Source: Acetobacteraceae bacterium AT-5844
GTDB taxonomy: Bacteria; Pseudomonadota; Alphaproteobacteria; Acetobacterales; Acetobacteraceae
Length of the DNA stretch: 64,000 nt
Reading direction: 5' to 3'
NCBI GenBank assembly: GCA_000245075.1
Contig: JH599958.1
Location: forward strand, 15,173-79,172
This document shows, one piece after another, positions 42,033-50,516 of this stretch. Position 1 is the stretch's first letter. The number at the start of each line of letters is the position of its first letter. The notes below the pieces were generated by a model, which ran no database searches, had not been told where the DNA came from, and saw nothing but the letters and a program-made list of their open reading frames with translations. A program made the translations under genes and the position numbers.

Positions 42033-43763
42033 CTATCCCCCAAAGCCCCCCTCCGGCAGTCCCGGCACCTCACAGGCCACGGCGAAGACGCTGCCGGAGA
42101 GCGGCGCCTCCCGCAGCTGGGCCGCCGAAAGGCGCACCCGCGCGCTGGTGACAAAGAGGGTGCGCAAATCCGCCCCGCCAAAGGCGCAACTCGTCGGGCG
42201 GGGCACGGGCAGGTTGACGATGCGGTCCACCGCGCCGGCGGGGTCGTAGCGAACGACGCACCAGCCATCCCACAGCGCGGCCCAGACATAGCCTTCCGCG
42301 TCGATCGCAAGGCCATTCGGCGTCCCGCGCCCTTCTGCCACCTCTGCGAAAACCCGCCGCTCGGAGAGCGCGCCCGTCACCGGGTCGGCATCGAAGACAA
42401 AGATCCGCCGCCGCGCGGAATCGGCCAGGTAGAAGCGCCGCCCATCCGGGCTGAAGCCGAGGCCGTTAGCGACATGGAGCCCGCTGGCCATCATCGTGGC
42501 CTGGCCATCCGCACCGATGCGGTAGAGCGCGCCGGCATCCGGCGTGGCATCCAACGCCAGCGTGCCCACCCAGAAGCGCCCTTCCCGGTCGCATTTGCCA
42601 TCATTGAAGCGGTTGCCGGGCCGGTCGGCCTCCGGCACAGCCAGCGTCTCGCCCAGCCCCGTGCTGAAATCGAAGCCGCGCAGGCCGGAGCGTGCCGCCG
42701 CGATGAGCCCGCCGCTGCGGCGCGGCGCCAGGGCACTGACCATCTCCGGCAAGGCCAGCATTTCGTCTCGACCGGAATCCGGGTCGCTACGGTGGACCGA
42801 GGGGTTGAGGATATCCACCCAGTAGAGGCGTCCCTCGGCCACGGACCACAGCGGCCCCTCGCCCAGCAGCGCCTCCGCCCGCACCACGACCCGCACGCCT
42901 GCCGTCGCCGCATCCGGGCGCGGCGCGACATCCAGCGACATGGCCGATTGCCCCGCATTGCCCGAGGTCCGCCGCGCGGCCTCAATCACCTCACGCCCCA
43001 GCTCATGCAGCCGCTGCTCCGGCAGCCGATAGGCGGGACCGACGATGCAAATGGCACCGAGCGGCCGCGCGCGATGGTCCAGCACCGCCGCCGCCACGGC
43101 ATGCACGCCTTCCGACTGCTCCTGCAACGACACCGCGTAACCCCGCGCCGCCGTCAGGTCGAGGTCCCGGCGCAGCGCCTCCAGATCAGTCAACGTCCCG
43201 GGCGCCGGGGCGGAAAGCGGCTCCAGCCGCGCCAGGAAGCGCGCACGCCCGGCCGGGTCGAGCTGCGCCAGCATGGCCTTGCCGCAAGCGCTGGCATGCG
43301 CCTCCACCCGCCCGCCGACGCGGTTGGTCAGCCGCACCGCCTGCTGGGCGGCGTCCCGCTGGTCCACATAAAGCACGCCGTCGCCATCCAGGATGCCGAG
43401 CCGCGTCGTCTCGCCTGCCAGTTCCACCAGCCGCTCCAGCTCGGGCTCGGCGGCGGCACGGAGGTCGAATTCGTCCCACACGCGGTGCGCCATCTCGAAG
43501 AGGCGCGGACCCAGCCGGTAGGTCTGGTTGCGTGGGTCCAGGCGCAGCAGCCGCGCCTCCACCAAGGCCGCCAGAATGCGATGCACGGTGGGGCGGGAGA
43601 GGCGCGCATGGGCCGCCAGATCGACGAAGCGCAACGGCTCCTTCGACTCCGCCACATGGGTCAGCAGCGCGATGCCGCGTGTCAGGGCCTGGGTGCCGGG
43701 CACGGGCGTGGCGGCATCCTCCGCCAGTTCGGGCTCCATCGGCGGCTGGTCCTTCTGCTTCAT
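42033..43763 (-). CDS. IclR regulator fused to SMP-30/gluconolactonase domain
   Basis: A single uninterrupted 576-aa frame carries two complete modules. Residues about 25-90 form the IclR winged helix (LTRGIALLTHVAESKEPLRFVDLAAHARLSRPTVHRILAALVEARLL), about 100-265 the IclR effector domain, and about 290-565 an SMP-30/lactonase propeller. Candidate metal ligands are present: LLGEGPLW, GNRFNDGKCD, VANGLGFSPDG and GTPNGLAIDAEG. The fusion suggests a transcription factor that also hydrolyses, or senses through, a sugar lactone. Neighbours encode an acid-sugar dehydratase, a DapA-family enzyme and a Bug receptor. A matching palindrome lies on each side of the gene. Confidence 0.88.
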   Translation of the reverse strand: MKQKDQPPMEPELAEDAATPVPGTQALTRGIALLTHVAESKEPLRFVDLAAHARLSRPTVHRILAALVEARLLRLDPRNQTYRLGPRLFEMAHRVWDEFDLRAAAEPELERLVELAGETTRLGILDGDGVLYVDQRDAAQQAVRLTNRVGGRVEAHASACGKAMLAQLDPAGRARFLARLEPLSAPAPGTLTDLEALRRDLDLTAARGYAVSLQEQSEGVHAVAAAVLDHRARPLGAICIVGPAYRLPEQRLHELGREVIEAARRTSGNAGQSAMSLDVAPRPDAATAGVRVVVRAEALLGEGPLWSVAEGRLYWVDILNPSVHRSDPDSGRDEMLALPEMVSALAPRRSGGLIAAARSGLRGFDFSTGLGETLAVPEADRPGNRFNDGKCDREGRFWVGTLALDATPDAGALYRIGADGQATMMASGLHVANGLGFSPDGRRFYLADSARRRIFVFDADPVTGALSERRVFAEVAEGRGTPNGLAIDAEGYVWAALWDGWCVVRYDPAGAVDRIVNLPVPRPTSCAFGGADLRTLFVTSARVRLSAAQLREAPLSGSVFAVACEVPGLPEGGFGG

Positions 43764-43813
43764 CGGCCTGTCCTGCTCCTCCCGAAAAGAGTTTGACCCA
43801 TCGGGCTACGCAT

Positions 43814-43826
43814 TCCAATATATGGA
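43814..43826. promoter_or_regulatory. Candidate IclR-SMP30 operator, divergent promoter
   Basis: TCCAATATATGGA is a TCCA-N5-TGGA palindrome lying between the fused regulator gene (start 43763, minus) and the Bug gene (start 43876, plus). It matches the sites at 41965-41997. Confidence 0.6.
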
Positions 43827-43875
43827 TAATGGTTTCAAGAATCCGGTTCGTCACGCCGGTGCTGGAGGAAATGAC

Positions 43876-44868
43876 ATGCGAACCACGCGACGCGCCATGC
43901 TCGCCGCCGGCTTTTCCGGTCTCGCAACGCCCGCCCTCTTCAGCGGCACCGCCCGTGCCCAGCGCGCCAGCGGCTACCCCGACCGCCCCGTCCGCCTGAT
44001 CGTGCCCTTCACCGCCGGCGGCGCGGCGGACATCATAGCCCGCCAGCTCGCCGCCCATCTCCAGGGGGAACTCGGCAAGCCCTTCGTGGTGGAAAACCGC
44101 GCCGGGGCCGGCAGCGCGCTCGGTGTCGAGCAGATCGCCCGCGCGGCGCCGGATGGCTACACCATCGGCATGGCCAATATCGCCAGCCACGCCATCCTGC
44201 CGCATCTCCGCCAGTTGCCTTACGACCCGATCAAGGATTTCGCGCCCATCGGCATGGTGGCCATCACCCCCTGCCTGCTGGTGGTGAACCCGGAACGCCT
44301 ACCGGTGAACAACGTCGCGGAGCTGGTGGCCCGCGCCAAAGCCAAGCCCGAGGAACTGGATTTCAGCTCTTCGGGCGCCGGCACCAGCCTGCATCTCGGC
44401 ATGGAAATGTTCATGCAGGCGGCTGGCATCCGCATGACGCACATTCCCTTCAACGGCAGCGGCCCTTCCCTGCAGGCGCTCCTCGCCGGGCAGGTGAGCC
44501 TCTCCATGGAAGTCGCCGCCCTCGCCTGGCAGCAGGTGCAGGATGGCAAGCTGCGCGCCCTGGCGGTGACGACACCTCAGCGCGCCGATTTCGCGCCAGA
44601 CCTGCCAACCCTGGCGGAATCCTATCCCGGCACCGATATCGCGCCGTGGCACGGCGTGGTGGCCCCCGCCGGCACGCCGGCGCCAATCATCCAGGCGCTA
44701 TCTGCCGCCACGGCCAACTTCCTGCGCCAGCCCGCGACGCTGGAGCGCTTCAAGCAGCAGACGCTGGAAGCCCAGGGCTCCACGCCGGAGGAATTCGCCA
44801 GCTTCATCCAGACGGAGCAAGAGCGGTTCCGCCAGGTCATCCAGCGCGGCAACATCAGCGTGAACTGA
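43876..44868 (+). CDS. Tripartite tricarboxylate transporter receptor (Bug/TctC family)
   Basis: Periplasmic receptor of 330 aa with a twin-arginine-type leader (RTTRRAMLAAGFSGLATPALF) ending near ARAQ. Family runs: RPVRLIVPFTAGGAADIIARQL, FVVENRAGAGSALG, PDGYTIG. GGAGGAA precedes the ATG at 43876 by 5 bases. It is divergent from the IclR-SMP30 gene and shares its candidate operator region, so it probably binds a sugar acid or lactone used by that locus. TctAB partners are absent. Confidence 0.9.
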   Translation: MRTTRRAMLAAGFSGLATPALFSGTARAQRASGYPDRPVRLIVPFTAGGAADIIARQLAAHLQGELGKPFVVENRAGAGSALGVEQIARAAPDGYTIGMANIASHAILPHLRQLPYDPIKDFAPIGMVAITPCLLVVNPERLPVNNVAELVARAKAKPEELDFSSSGAGTSLHLGMEMFMQAAGIRMTHIPFNGSGPSLQALLAGQVSLSMEVAALAWQQVQDGKLRALAVTTPQRADFAPDLPTLAESYPGTDIAPWHGVVAPAGTPAPIIQALSAATANFLRQPATLERFKQQTLEAQGSTPEEFASFIQTEQERFRQVIQRGNISVN

Positions 44869-45051
44869 AACCAGAACGCCGAGCATCACAGCCCTCGCCC
44901 GTCGCCGCGCCGTCAGTCTCGGCGCGGCGCCGCAACCAGAGCGGCAAGAACAAGAGCAGCGCCGTTGTCGAGAAGGCTCATACTTCTCAGTCGCGCATCA
45001 TTTCGGCCTCGGGCCGGTTGGTGCTCTCAGGTGCTGAGGGCCATCTGCCGA

Positions 45052-45924
45052 TCACGTGACAGGGAAGAACTTGTCCAGCCACCCCTTGATCATCGCCTTG
45101 GTTCGCGGCGCATCTTGTTGTGACAGGGGAAAATGGGACGTCCCCGTCACCAGCATCAGTTCCGCGGGCTGGCCCGCCTTTTCGAACAATCTAATGGACT
45201 GTTCCGTCGGTGTGATGCTGTCGTTTGCCGTGTGAAAGAAGAGACTCGGCCGCGGCGCGATGTCGCCGACAACCTCATCGGCGCGGAAATTGTACATGCT
45301 GATGGCCGTCTCCACCGGAATCTCCATGATCGCTTTGGGCGAGAGATTCTTCCGCAACGGTTCGGGGATCGGCACGGCGTCAAATCGGGAGATCCACATG
45401 CTCTCTCCCGTCTCCTGCTTGTGCCGACGCCCTTGTTCCAGCAGGCCGGTGAAGCGCTCCCACGCCTCCGGGGTGGGATGCTGGCCCCGGAACTTGCGCT
45501 CGCCATCGCCCCAGCCACACGATGAGATGACGCAAGCGAAGCGGCTGTCCACCCCGGCCGCATAGGTGGCGACCGCGGCGCCGAAGCTATGTCCCACGAC
45601 GCCGATCCGGCTGGGGTCGACTTCTTCCCGCTGAGCCAGGAAGGTGAGCGCGTTCTTCGCATCCGCCACCTGGTCGAAGCAGCGCACCTGCCCACGCTCG
45701 CCCTGGCTCTCACCGCAACACCGGAAGTCGAACCGCAAGGCGACGTATCCGAACTCCTCCATCATGCGGGCCTGGATCTCGGCGTGCGATTCATCCTTCG
45801 ACCCGACGAACCCGTGCAGCACGATGAAAGCTGGCAGGCGCTGCCCAGGCTTCCGGTTTTCCGGCACGTGCAGGACCGCGGACAGTTCCAGGCCGTCCGA
45901 CATGAACGACAGCTTCTCTTGCAT
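45052..45924 (-). CDS. Alpha/beta-fold hydrolase
   Basis: Serine hydrolase of 290 aa. Nucleophile elbow GHSFGAAVA, oxyanion-region LHGFVGSKDE, acid in HTANDSITP and histidine in GTSHFPLS, so the triad is complete. No signal peptide. The last gene of a minus-strand run with an extradiol-dioxygenase-like protein 23 bases upstream; in aromatic degradation, a hydrolase of this fold often cleaves the meta ring-fission product. The sequence also resembles dipeptidyl-peptidase-like esterases, so the role is not fixed. Confidence 0.85.
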   Translation of the reverse strand: MQEKLSFMSDGLELSAVLHVPENRKPGQRLPAFIVLHGFVGSKDESHAEIQARMMEEFGYVALRFDFRCCGESQGERGQVRCFDQVADAKNALTFLAQREEVDPSRIGVVGHSFGAAVATYAAGVDSRFACVISSCGWGDGERKFRGQHPTPEAWERFTGLLEQGRRHKQETGESMWISRFDAVPIPEPLRKNLSPKAIMEIPVETAISMYNFRADEVVGDIAPRPSLFFHTANDSITPTEQSIRLFEKAGQPAELMLVTGTSHFPLSQQDAPRTKAMIKGWLDKFFPVT

Positions 45925-45947
45925 GGCTATGCTCCTGTGTTCCTTGG

Positions 45948-46850
45948 TCAGCCCACGGCGGCGAAGGGGAAATGGTGGGTCCGCCATTCCAGGGGCGCAG
46001 GCGTGCCCCACACGTTCATCTCGCGGACGTTTCCGGGGCGCTGGAGGTTGGTGATGACCTTGGGCGTGAAGTTCGCATCGTCGGCGATGAGGGCCATGGC
46101 GCTGGCGCATTCGATCATCGCGCCGGAAGCATCGGTGTAGTAGGCGTAGGTGTTGTCGCCCGGCCGGTGGCGGCCAGGCCCCCACAGCAACTCCTTGCCG
46201 AAGCGGTCCAAGGTGTCGCCGAGCCGGAGGTACTGGTTGAACTCCAGAAACTCGAACGAGTAGTGGTGCAGGCCCACCTTGCCCTTGACGAGGCCGAGGA
46301 TGTGGTGCTGCCGATTGCCGCCATACATCCAGCTCAGGCTGTCGTCCACAAGCCGCTCGGCCAGCCTCATGCCGCCGATCGCTTCAAGTTGGGATCGCGT
46401 CGCGGCGGGATCCGGCGTGATGAGATTGATATGGTCCATCCGGTTGGCGCCGACCCCGGTGGTCACATGGCGGCGACCATAGAGCCTGTCCCGGATCGGG
46501 GTGTGGATTTCGAAGCGAAGACCTTCAGGTGTTGCGAATGTGACACCGGCGGCCATGCATTCGAGGCTGGGAGCGCTGGACAGCACATGGCATCCGGAGG
46601 CTTCGATGCGTGCCTCGGCTTCACGCACGGCCTCGGCGGTCAGGGCTTCCAGCCCGATGGTGTGGGTCGAGTTCTCCTCGGAGTGGAGGAGGACAAGCTC
46701 CGCCTCCCGGCCGTTCGAGCTGAGCCAGGTTTGTCCGGCGTCGCGGCGCGTGACGTGAAGGCCCAGGATCTCCGTCGCGTCGCGGATTACGGCGCCAGGG
46801 TCAATGACGTTGACCTTCAGGTGGCCGATGGCGTGGACTATGTGTGGCAT
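45948..46850 (-). CDS. VOC-family protein, extradiol ring-cleavage dioxygenase-like
   Basis: Two-module vicinal oxygen chelate protein of 300 aa. The second module carries the expected iron ligands of type I extradiol dioxygenases: histidine in MDHINLITP, histidine in GLHHYSFEF, and glutamate in GAMIECASAM, with YAYYTDASG between. It likely cleaves a catecholic substrate next to its hydroxyl groups. It lies between a hydrolase and a deleted acyl-CoA dehydrogenase gene on the same strand, within a cluster that also has an MhpA-like aromatic hydroxylase on the other strand. Confidence 0.82.
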   Translation of the reverse strand: MPHIVHAIGHLKVNVIDPGAVIRDATEILGLHVTRRDAGQTWLSSNGREAELVLLHSEENSTHTIGLEALTAEAVREAEARIEASGCHVLSSAPSLECMAAGVTFATPEGLRFEIHTPIRDRLYGRRHVTTGVGANRMDHINLITPDPAATRSQLEAIGGMRLAERLVDDSLSWMYGGNRQHHILGLVKGKVGLHHYSFEFLEFNQYLRLGDTLDRFGKELLWGPGRHRPGDNTYAYYTDASGAMIECASAMALIADDANFTPKVITNLQRPGNVREMNVWGTPAPLEWRTHHFPFAAVG

Positions 46851-46960
46851 GGTTCCCTCCCCGGCGTGCCGGAGCTTTCGGTGACGAACATGTCGAGCGA
46901 AGTCGTCGTGGTCGTCGCTCGGATAGGATGGCGATCGAGTAGCCAGCTTCCCGGATGCTC

Positions 46961-47206
46961 TCAGAAGAAAGCGTTCAGCACCGTCTGAGCACGCCCGAGG
47001 ATCAGGGCGTGCATATCTTGGGTGCCTTCATAGGTGTTCACCGCTTCCAGGTTCATGACGTGGCACTCGTCGGCGATGCCGTTGCCGCCGTGCATGTCAC
47101 GCGCCACGTCGCGGATCATCCGCTCGTCCTGGCCGAGCAGGTCCTCCAGCAGCAGCGGGTCCTTCCAGGTGAAGACGGGGCGGGTGGACTGGGTGACGAC
47201 GTTCAT
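46961..47206 (-). pseudogene. Internally deleted glutaryl-CoA dehydrogenase (acyl-CoA dehydrogenase) gene
   Basis: The 81-aa frame joins the two ends of a glutaryl-CoA dehydrogenase. The first 35 residues ([30 protein letters not shown]) match the usual N-terminus, and the remainder ([38 protein letters not shown]) matches the usual C-terminus, with about 300 residues missing. The join falls at ARD, which occurs near both ends of typical family members (R-D-A-A-R-D and E-I-A-R-D), so recombination between short repeats is plausible. Both FAD and catalytic regions are gone, so it cannot be an active dehydrogenase. It keeps its frame and lies within the aromatic-degradation-like run, 34 bases from the Ldh-family gene. 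Confidence 0.75.
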
Positions 47207-47240
47207 GATGTTGTCCGTTCCGTCATCGATGATCCAGGGA

Positions 47241-48296
47241 TCACGCGGGAAGAGGTTGTGGCATCGAAATCCCGGCGGTCAGGGCGGCACCGGCCAGGGC
47301 CTTCCAGGTGGCGGGTGGCAGCGGGATGCCCGCCTCAAGCCTGTCGCGCCGGACCGTGTCGCCCCGCTCCCCGGGCAGCAGCAGCCGCTCCACGCCGGGC
47401 GCCGTGGGCTGTGTCGCCACCGCGTCCGCCAGGGCGTCAACCTCGCTCTCGAAGTCACCCGGCGCGCCGAAGGCCTGTACATCCAGCGCTATCGCCGTGC
47501 CGTTCATCCGCGTTCCCTTCGCTCCGGCAAGTGCCGGCGCCAGGACCGGATTGCCCGCGGCCAGGCTGGCCAGGCATTCGATCATCAGCGACAGGCCGGA
47601 GCCCTTGGGTCCCGCCATGGGCAGAAGTGTCGTGATCGCCGCTGCATCGGTGGTGGGCTGGCCGTCCGCGTCCAGTCCCCAACCTTCTGGCACCGGGCGC
47701 CCCGCGAGGCGGGCGTTCTGGACCTTGCCCAGCGCCACCGTCGCCGTCGCCATGTCCAGCACCAAGGGCGGACGGTCTCGCGCCGGGATACCGATGGCGA
47801 GGGGATTTGTGGACACTACCGGGCCCTTGCTACCGTGATAGGCCATCAAGGGTGCGGAGGCGGTCATCGCCATGCCCACCATCCCGGCCTCCGCGGCCTG
47901 CAGCACGTACTGCCCCACGGCGCCCGCATGGGTGATGTCGCGCGCAACGCACCATCCGACATGCACCTCCCGCGCCCGGGTGATCGCGACCTCCATCGCG
48001 CGTGCCATGCCGATCGGCCCCGGCGCCCGGTCGGCGTCCAGCAGGGCGATCGCGCCCGTCTCCCGCAACAGCCGCATCTCCGGACGGGCCTTGATCTCGC
48101 GCTTCCCCAGCAGTTCAAGGTACCTGGGAACGCGCATGACCCCGTGGCTATCCACGCCACGAAGGTTGGCGCCCACCAGGCTGCGCGACCAGGTTGCCGC
48201 GTCGGGCTCGAGAACGCCCGCATGCACGAAGAGCCCGGTGACCAGCCTTTCCAGCTCGGATGCTTGCAGGCGCTGCGGTGCGGCCGGGCCAGTCAC
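47241..48296 (-). CDS. Malate/L-lactate/ureidoglycolate dehydrogenase family (Ldh) oxidoreductase
   Basis: NAD(P)-dependent 2-hydroxyacid dehydrogenase-type protein of 351 aa with the distinctive non-Rossmann fold. Family markers: [58 protein letters not shown] and [15 protein letters not shown]. Translation appears to begin at a GTG, and I see no strong ribosome-binding site, so the exact start is uncertain. The gene follows a Bug gene by 124 bases and precedes the deleted acyl-CoA dehydrogenase gene. The substrate is unknown. Confidence 0.86.
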   Translation of the reverse strand: MTGPAAPQRLQASELERLVTGLFVHAGVLEPDAATWSRSLVGANLRGVDSHGVMRVPRYLELLGKREIKARPEMRLLRETGAIALLDADRAPGPIGMARAMEVAITRAREVHVGWCVARDITHAGAVGQYVLQAAEAGMVGMAMTASAPLMAYHGSKGPVVSTNPLAIGIPARDRPPLVLDMATATVALGKVQNARLAGRPVPEGWGLDADGQPTTDAAAITTLLPMAGPKGSGLSLMIECLASLAAGNPVLAPALAGAKGTRMNGTAIALDVQAFGAPGDFESEVDALADAVATQPTAPGVERLLLPGERGDTVRRDRLEAGIPLPPATWKALAGAALTAGISMPQPLPA

Positions 48297-48420
48297 TTGC
48301 GCACCATCGGATGGTTGGCATGTCCCCGAGGGGCGGAGCAGTCGTGGGTCCGCATGATCTGGAACCTTCTCCGAGATGTGTTTGAAGAGGGGGAGAACCA
48401 GCGATGATCGAGGCGTCCAT

Positions 48421-49389
48421 CTATTCCAGGGCGATGCGCCGATCGCGGATCAGGCTGCGCCACCGTGCGATCTCGCCGGTCATCAGCTCACGCAGTGCTT
48501 CAGGCGTGCCGCCGACCACCTCGCCATCCACGAGATCGGCCAGCCGGGTCCGGACGCTGCTGTCCCGCACCGCCGCCACGGCCGCTGCGTTGAGCCGCGC
48601 AACCACCGCCCGCGGTGTACCGCGCGGCGCCAGCAGGCCTGCCCAGGTGGCGGCGTCGTAGCCAGGCAGCGCCGCTTCAGACACCGTCGGCACATCCGGC
48701 AACCCGACGGAACGGTTCTGCCCCGTTGTCGCCAGCAAATGGACCTGCCCGCTCTGCTGCATCGGAATGGCGACGTTCGCCGCCGTGATGGCCAATGGTA
48801 TCTCACCGGTCAGCACCGCGGTGATGCTGGCCGCATCGCCGCGGTACGGCACATGGACCATTTGCAAACCCGCCATGGAGTTCAGCAATTCGCCTGCCAG
48901 ATGCTGGGTCGTTCCGCTGCCAGCGGAGCCGAACTGCCAGCCGTTCCGGGATGCGCCCGCGGTACGCAGCGCCGTCGCCAGATCCCGCGCCGGGTTGTCC
49001 GCCCGGACAACAAGCACGAAGGCGTAGCGAACCAGTTGGGACAAGGGCTCAAAATCGTCGATCGGCTCGTAGTTCTGGTTGCGGCCGAAGGCTGCGGTGA
49101 CGGCGTGCCCGCCGGTGACCAGGCCGATCACGGAACCATCCGGATTGGCACGCGACAACGTCGCCGCCGCGATGTTCCCGCCTGCCCCGGGGCGTGGGTC
49201 GACCACCACGGTCTGATGCAGCGCCTCGCCGAGCGGCCCCGCCACTAGCCGCGCGATGCCGTCCGCCGGACCTCCCGGGGCGAAGCCATGTATCAGGGTG
49301 ACCGTGCGCGCTGCCTCCTGTGCCTGAGCACGCCTCGCCCACGGCCCGCCAGCAGCCAGTGCTGCCGCGAGCAGATCTCGCCTGTTCAT
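48421..49389 (-). CDS. Tripartite tricarboxylate transporter receptor (Bug/TctC family)
   Basis: Periplasmic receptor of 322 aa with a signal peptide (MNRRDLLAAALAAGG ending near AQAQ). TVTLIHGFAPGGPADGIARLVAG and VVVDPRPGAGGNIAAA match the family, although the usual VPFPPGG loop is altered to HGFAPGG. It lies downstream of the GntR gene on the same strand and heads the Ldh/VOC/hydrolase run, so it probably binds the aromatic or carboxylic substrate of that cluster. Confidence 0.88.
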   Translation of the reverse strand: MNRRDLLAAALAAGGPWARRAQAQEAARTVTLIHGFAPGGPADGIARLVAGPLGEALHQTVVVDPRPGAGGNIAAATLSRANPDGSVIGLVTGGHAVTAAFGRNQNYEPIDDFEPLSQLVRYAFVLVVRADNPARDLATALRTAGASRNGWQFGSAGSGTTQHLAGELLNSMAGLQMVHVPYRGDAASITAVLTGEIPLAITAANVAIPMQQSGQVHLLATTGQNRSVGLPDVPTVSEAALPGYDAATWAGLLAPRGTPRAVVARLNAAAVAAVRDSSVRTRLADLVDGEVVGGTPEALRELMTGEIARWRSLIRDRRIALE

Positions 49390-49505
49390 TCTCGTTCGTC
49401 CCTTCGGCGGCAGGCTCTACGGCCTGCTTCGTCTCTTAGCTTCCTCCGCATCCGCTGCATGACCGCCCTCTGCGGCGATGCATGTAGGCGGAGATCGGAT
49501 GCGCC

Positions 49506-50216
49506 TTATCGCGCGCCCGGCATGAACTGAGGCGCGTAACGAAGTACCGTTTGCGTCGTCTCTTCCAGATGCGATCGCAGGAGTTCGCCCACCTCCTCTG
49601 CACGCCGCCCGAGCGCGGCGTCGCGGATCAACTCGTGTTCCCGACGTTTGTGCATGCTCAATGGCCGGTGCTTCTGGGAAATCAGTCGGTAGCGTTCCAT
49701 ATGGTCGTACAGAGTGGCCCTCAGGCGCAGGAGCCAGCGTGAACTGCAACCAGCCACCAGGGCCTCGTGGAACTCGCGGTGGAAGGTGAGCCACTCGCTG
49801 CTCCGCTGGATTCGTTCCTCGCGCGGCAGCGCCTCGATGCGCGCCAGGCGGTGGAAGCTGGTGAGCACGCCGGTTTCCCAGTCGTCACCGCCATGTCGAA
49901 CGGAATCGACAGCCGCACGTTCCTCGAACTCGATGTAGAGCGAGGAAACATCACGGAGGTCCTCCGCGGATACTGGGGCGACCCTGAAGCCGCGGCCCGC
50001 CTCCAGTTCCACAAGTCCCTCGGACCGCAGGTGGGAGAGAGCTTCCCGCAACGTGCCCACGCTGGCGTCGTAGGTTTCCTGCAGCAGGGCGGTCCCGAGC
50101 TTGCTTCCGGGTGCAAAGCGACCATCAAGAATATCGCTCTTCAGGCGCGACTGAACGTCATGACTCAGCATCACCGCACTGGCGGCCGCCTTCCTGCGTG
50201 ATGTTGCTTCAGCCAC
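49506..50216 (-). CDS. GntR-family transcriptional regulator (FCD domain)
   Basis: Regulator of about 236 aa with an N-terminal winged helix (SHDVQSRLKSDILDGRFAPGSKLGTALLQETYDASVGTLREALSHLRSEGLV) and an all-helical FCD effector domain (FEERAAVDSVRHGG, FHREFHEALVAGC) with histidines typical of metal-dependent ligand binding. The start is uncertain: an ATG at 50249 lacks a ribosome-binding site, a GTG at 50216 has GGAG eight bases upstream, and an ATG at 50171 is possible. It is probably the regulator of the divergent aromatic-degradation-like cluster. TTCGA boxes in the adjacent gap are candidate binding sites. Confidence 0.86.
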   Translation of the reverse strand: MAEATSRRKAAASAVMLSHDVQSRLKSDILDGRFAPGSKLGTALLQETYDASVGTLREALSHLRSEGLVELEAGRGFRVAPVSAEDLRDVSSLYIEFEERAAVDSVRHGGDDWETGVLTSFHRLARIEALPREERIQRSSEWLTFHREFHEALVAGCSSRWLLRLRATLYDHMERYRLISQKHRPLSMHKRREHELIRDAALGRRAEEVGELLRSHLEETTQTVLRYAPQFMPGAR

Positions 50217-50260
50217 CACCCGTACTCCATCCAAAAGCAGTAGAAGCATTGCAGATTGAA

Positions 50261-50392
50261 TTCGAAATGCAAGTAATTTTCGAAAGTTTGAAAAACGGTT
50301 CTAAGTCAGTTGTTTAACTGGATTTATCCCTCTCTTTGCGCCAGGATTTATGGCTTCGATACGCATTTTTCGAATCTGAGGATATTTTCGAT
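50261..50392. promoter_or_regulatory. A+T-rich divergent promoter region with repeated TTCGA boxes
   Basis: TTCGAAA occurs at 50261 and 50279, and TTCGAAT/TTCGATA at 50369 and 50387. Each pair is spaced by 18 bases. A further TTCGA is at 50355. The gap (50250-50516) is markedly richer in A+T than surrounding genes and separates the GntR gene from the dehydrogenase gene. Confidence 0.45.
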
Positions 50393-50516
50393 AGACAGTG
50401 ATTCCGTCGATCCGTAACGTGCCTGCAGGCTGGACGGTAGATTTGCCGACACAACGGCAGACACCTCCGGCGCCAAGTCCGCCTTGGCCAAAGAAAAAGC
50501 TGTGGGGAGGTGTCTG

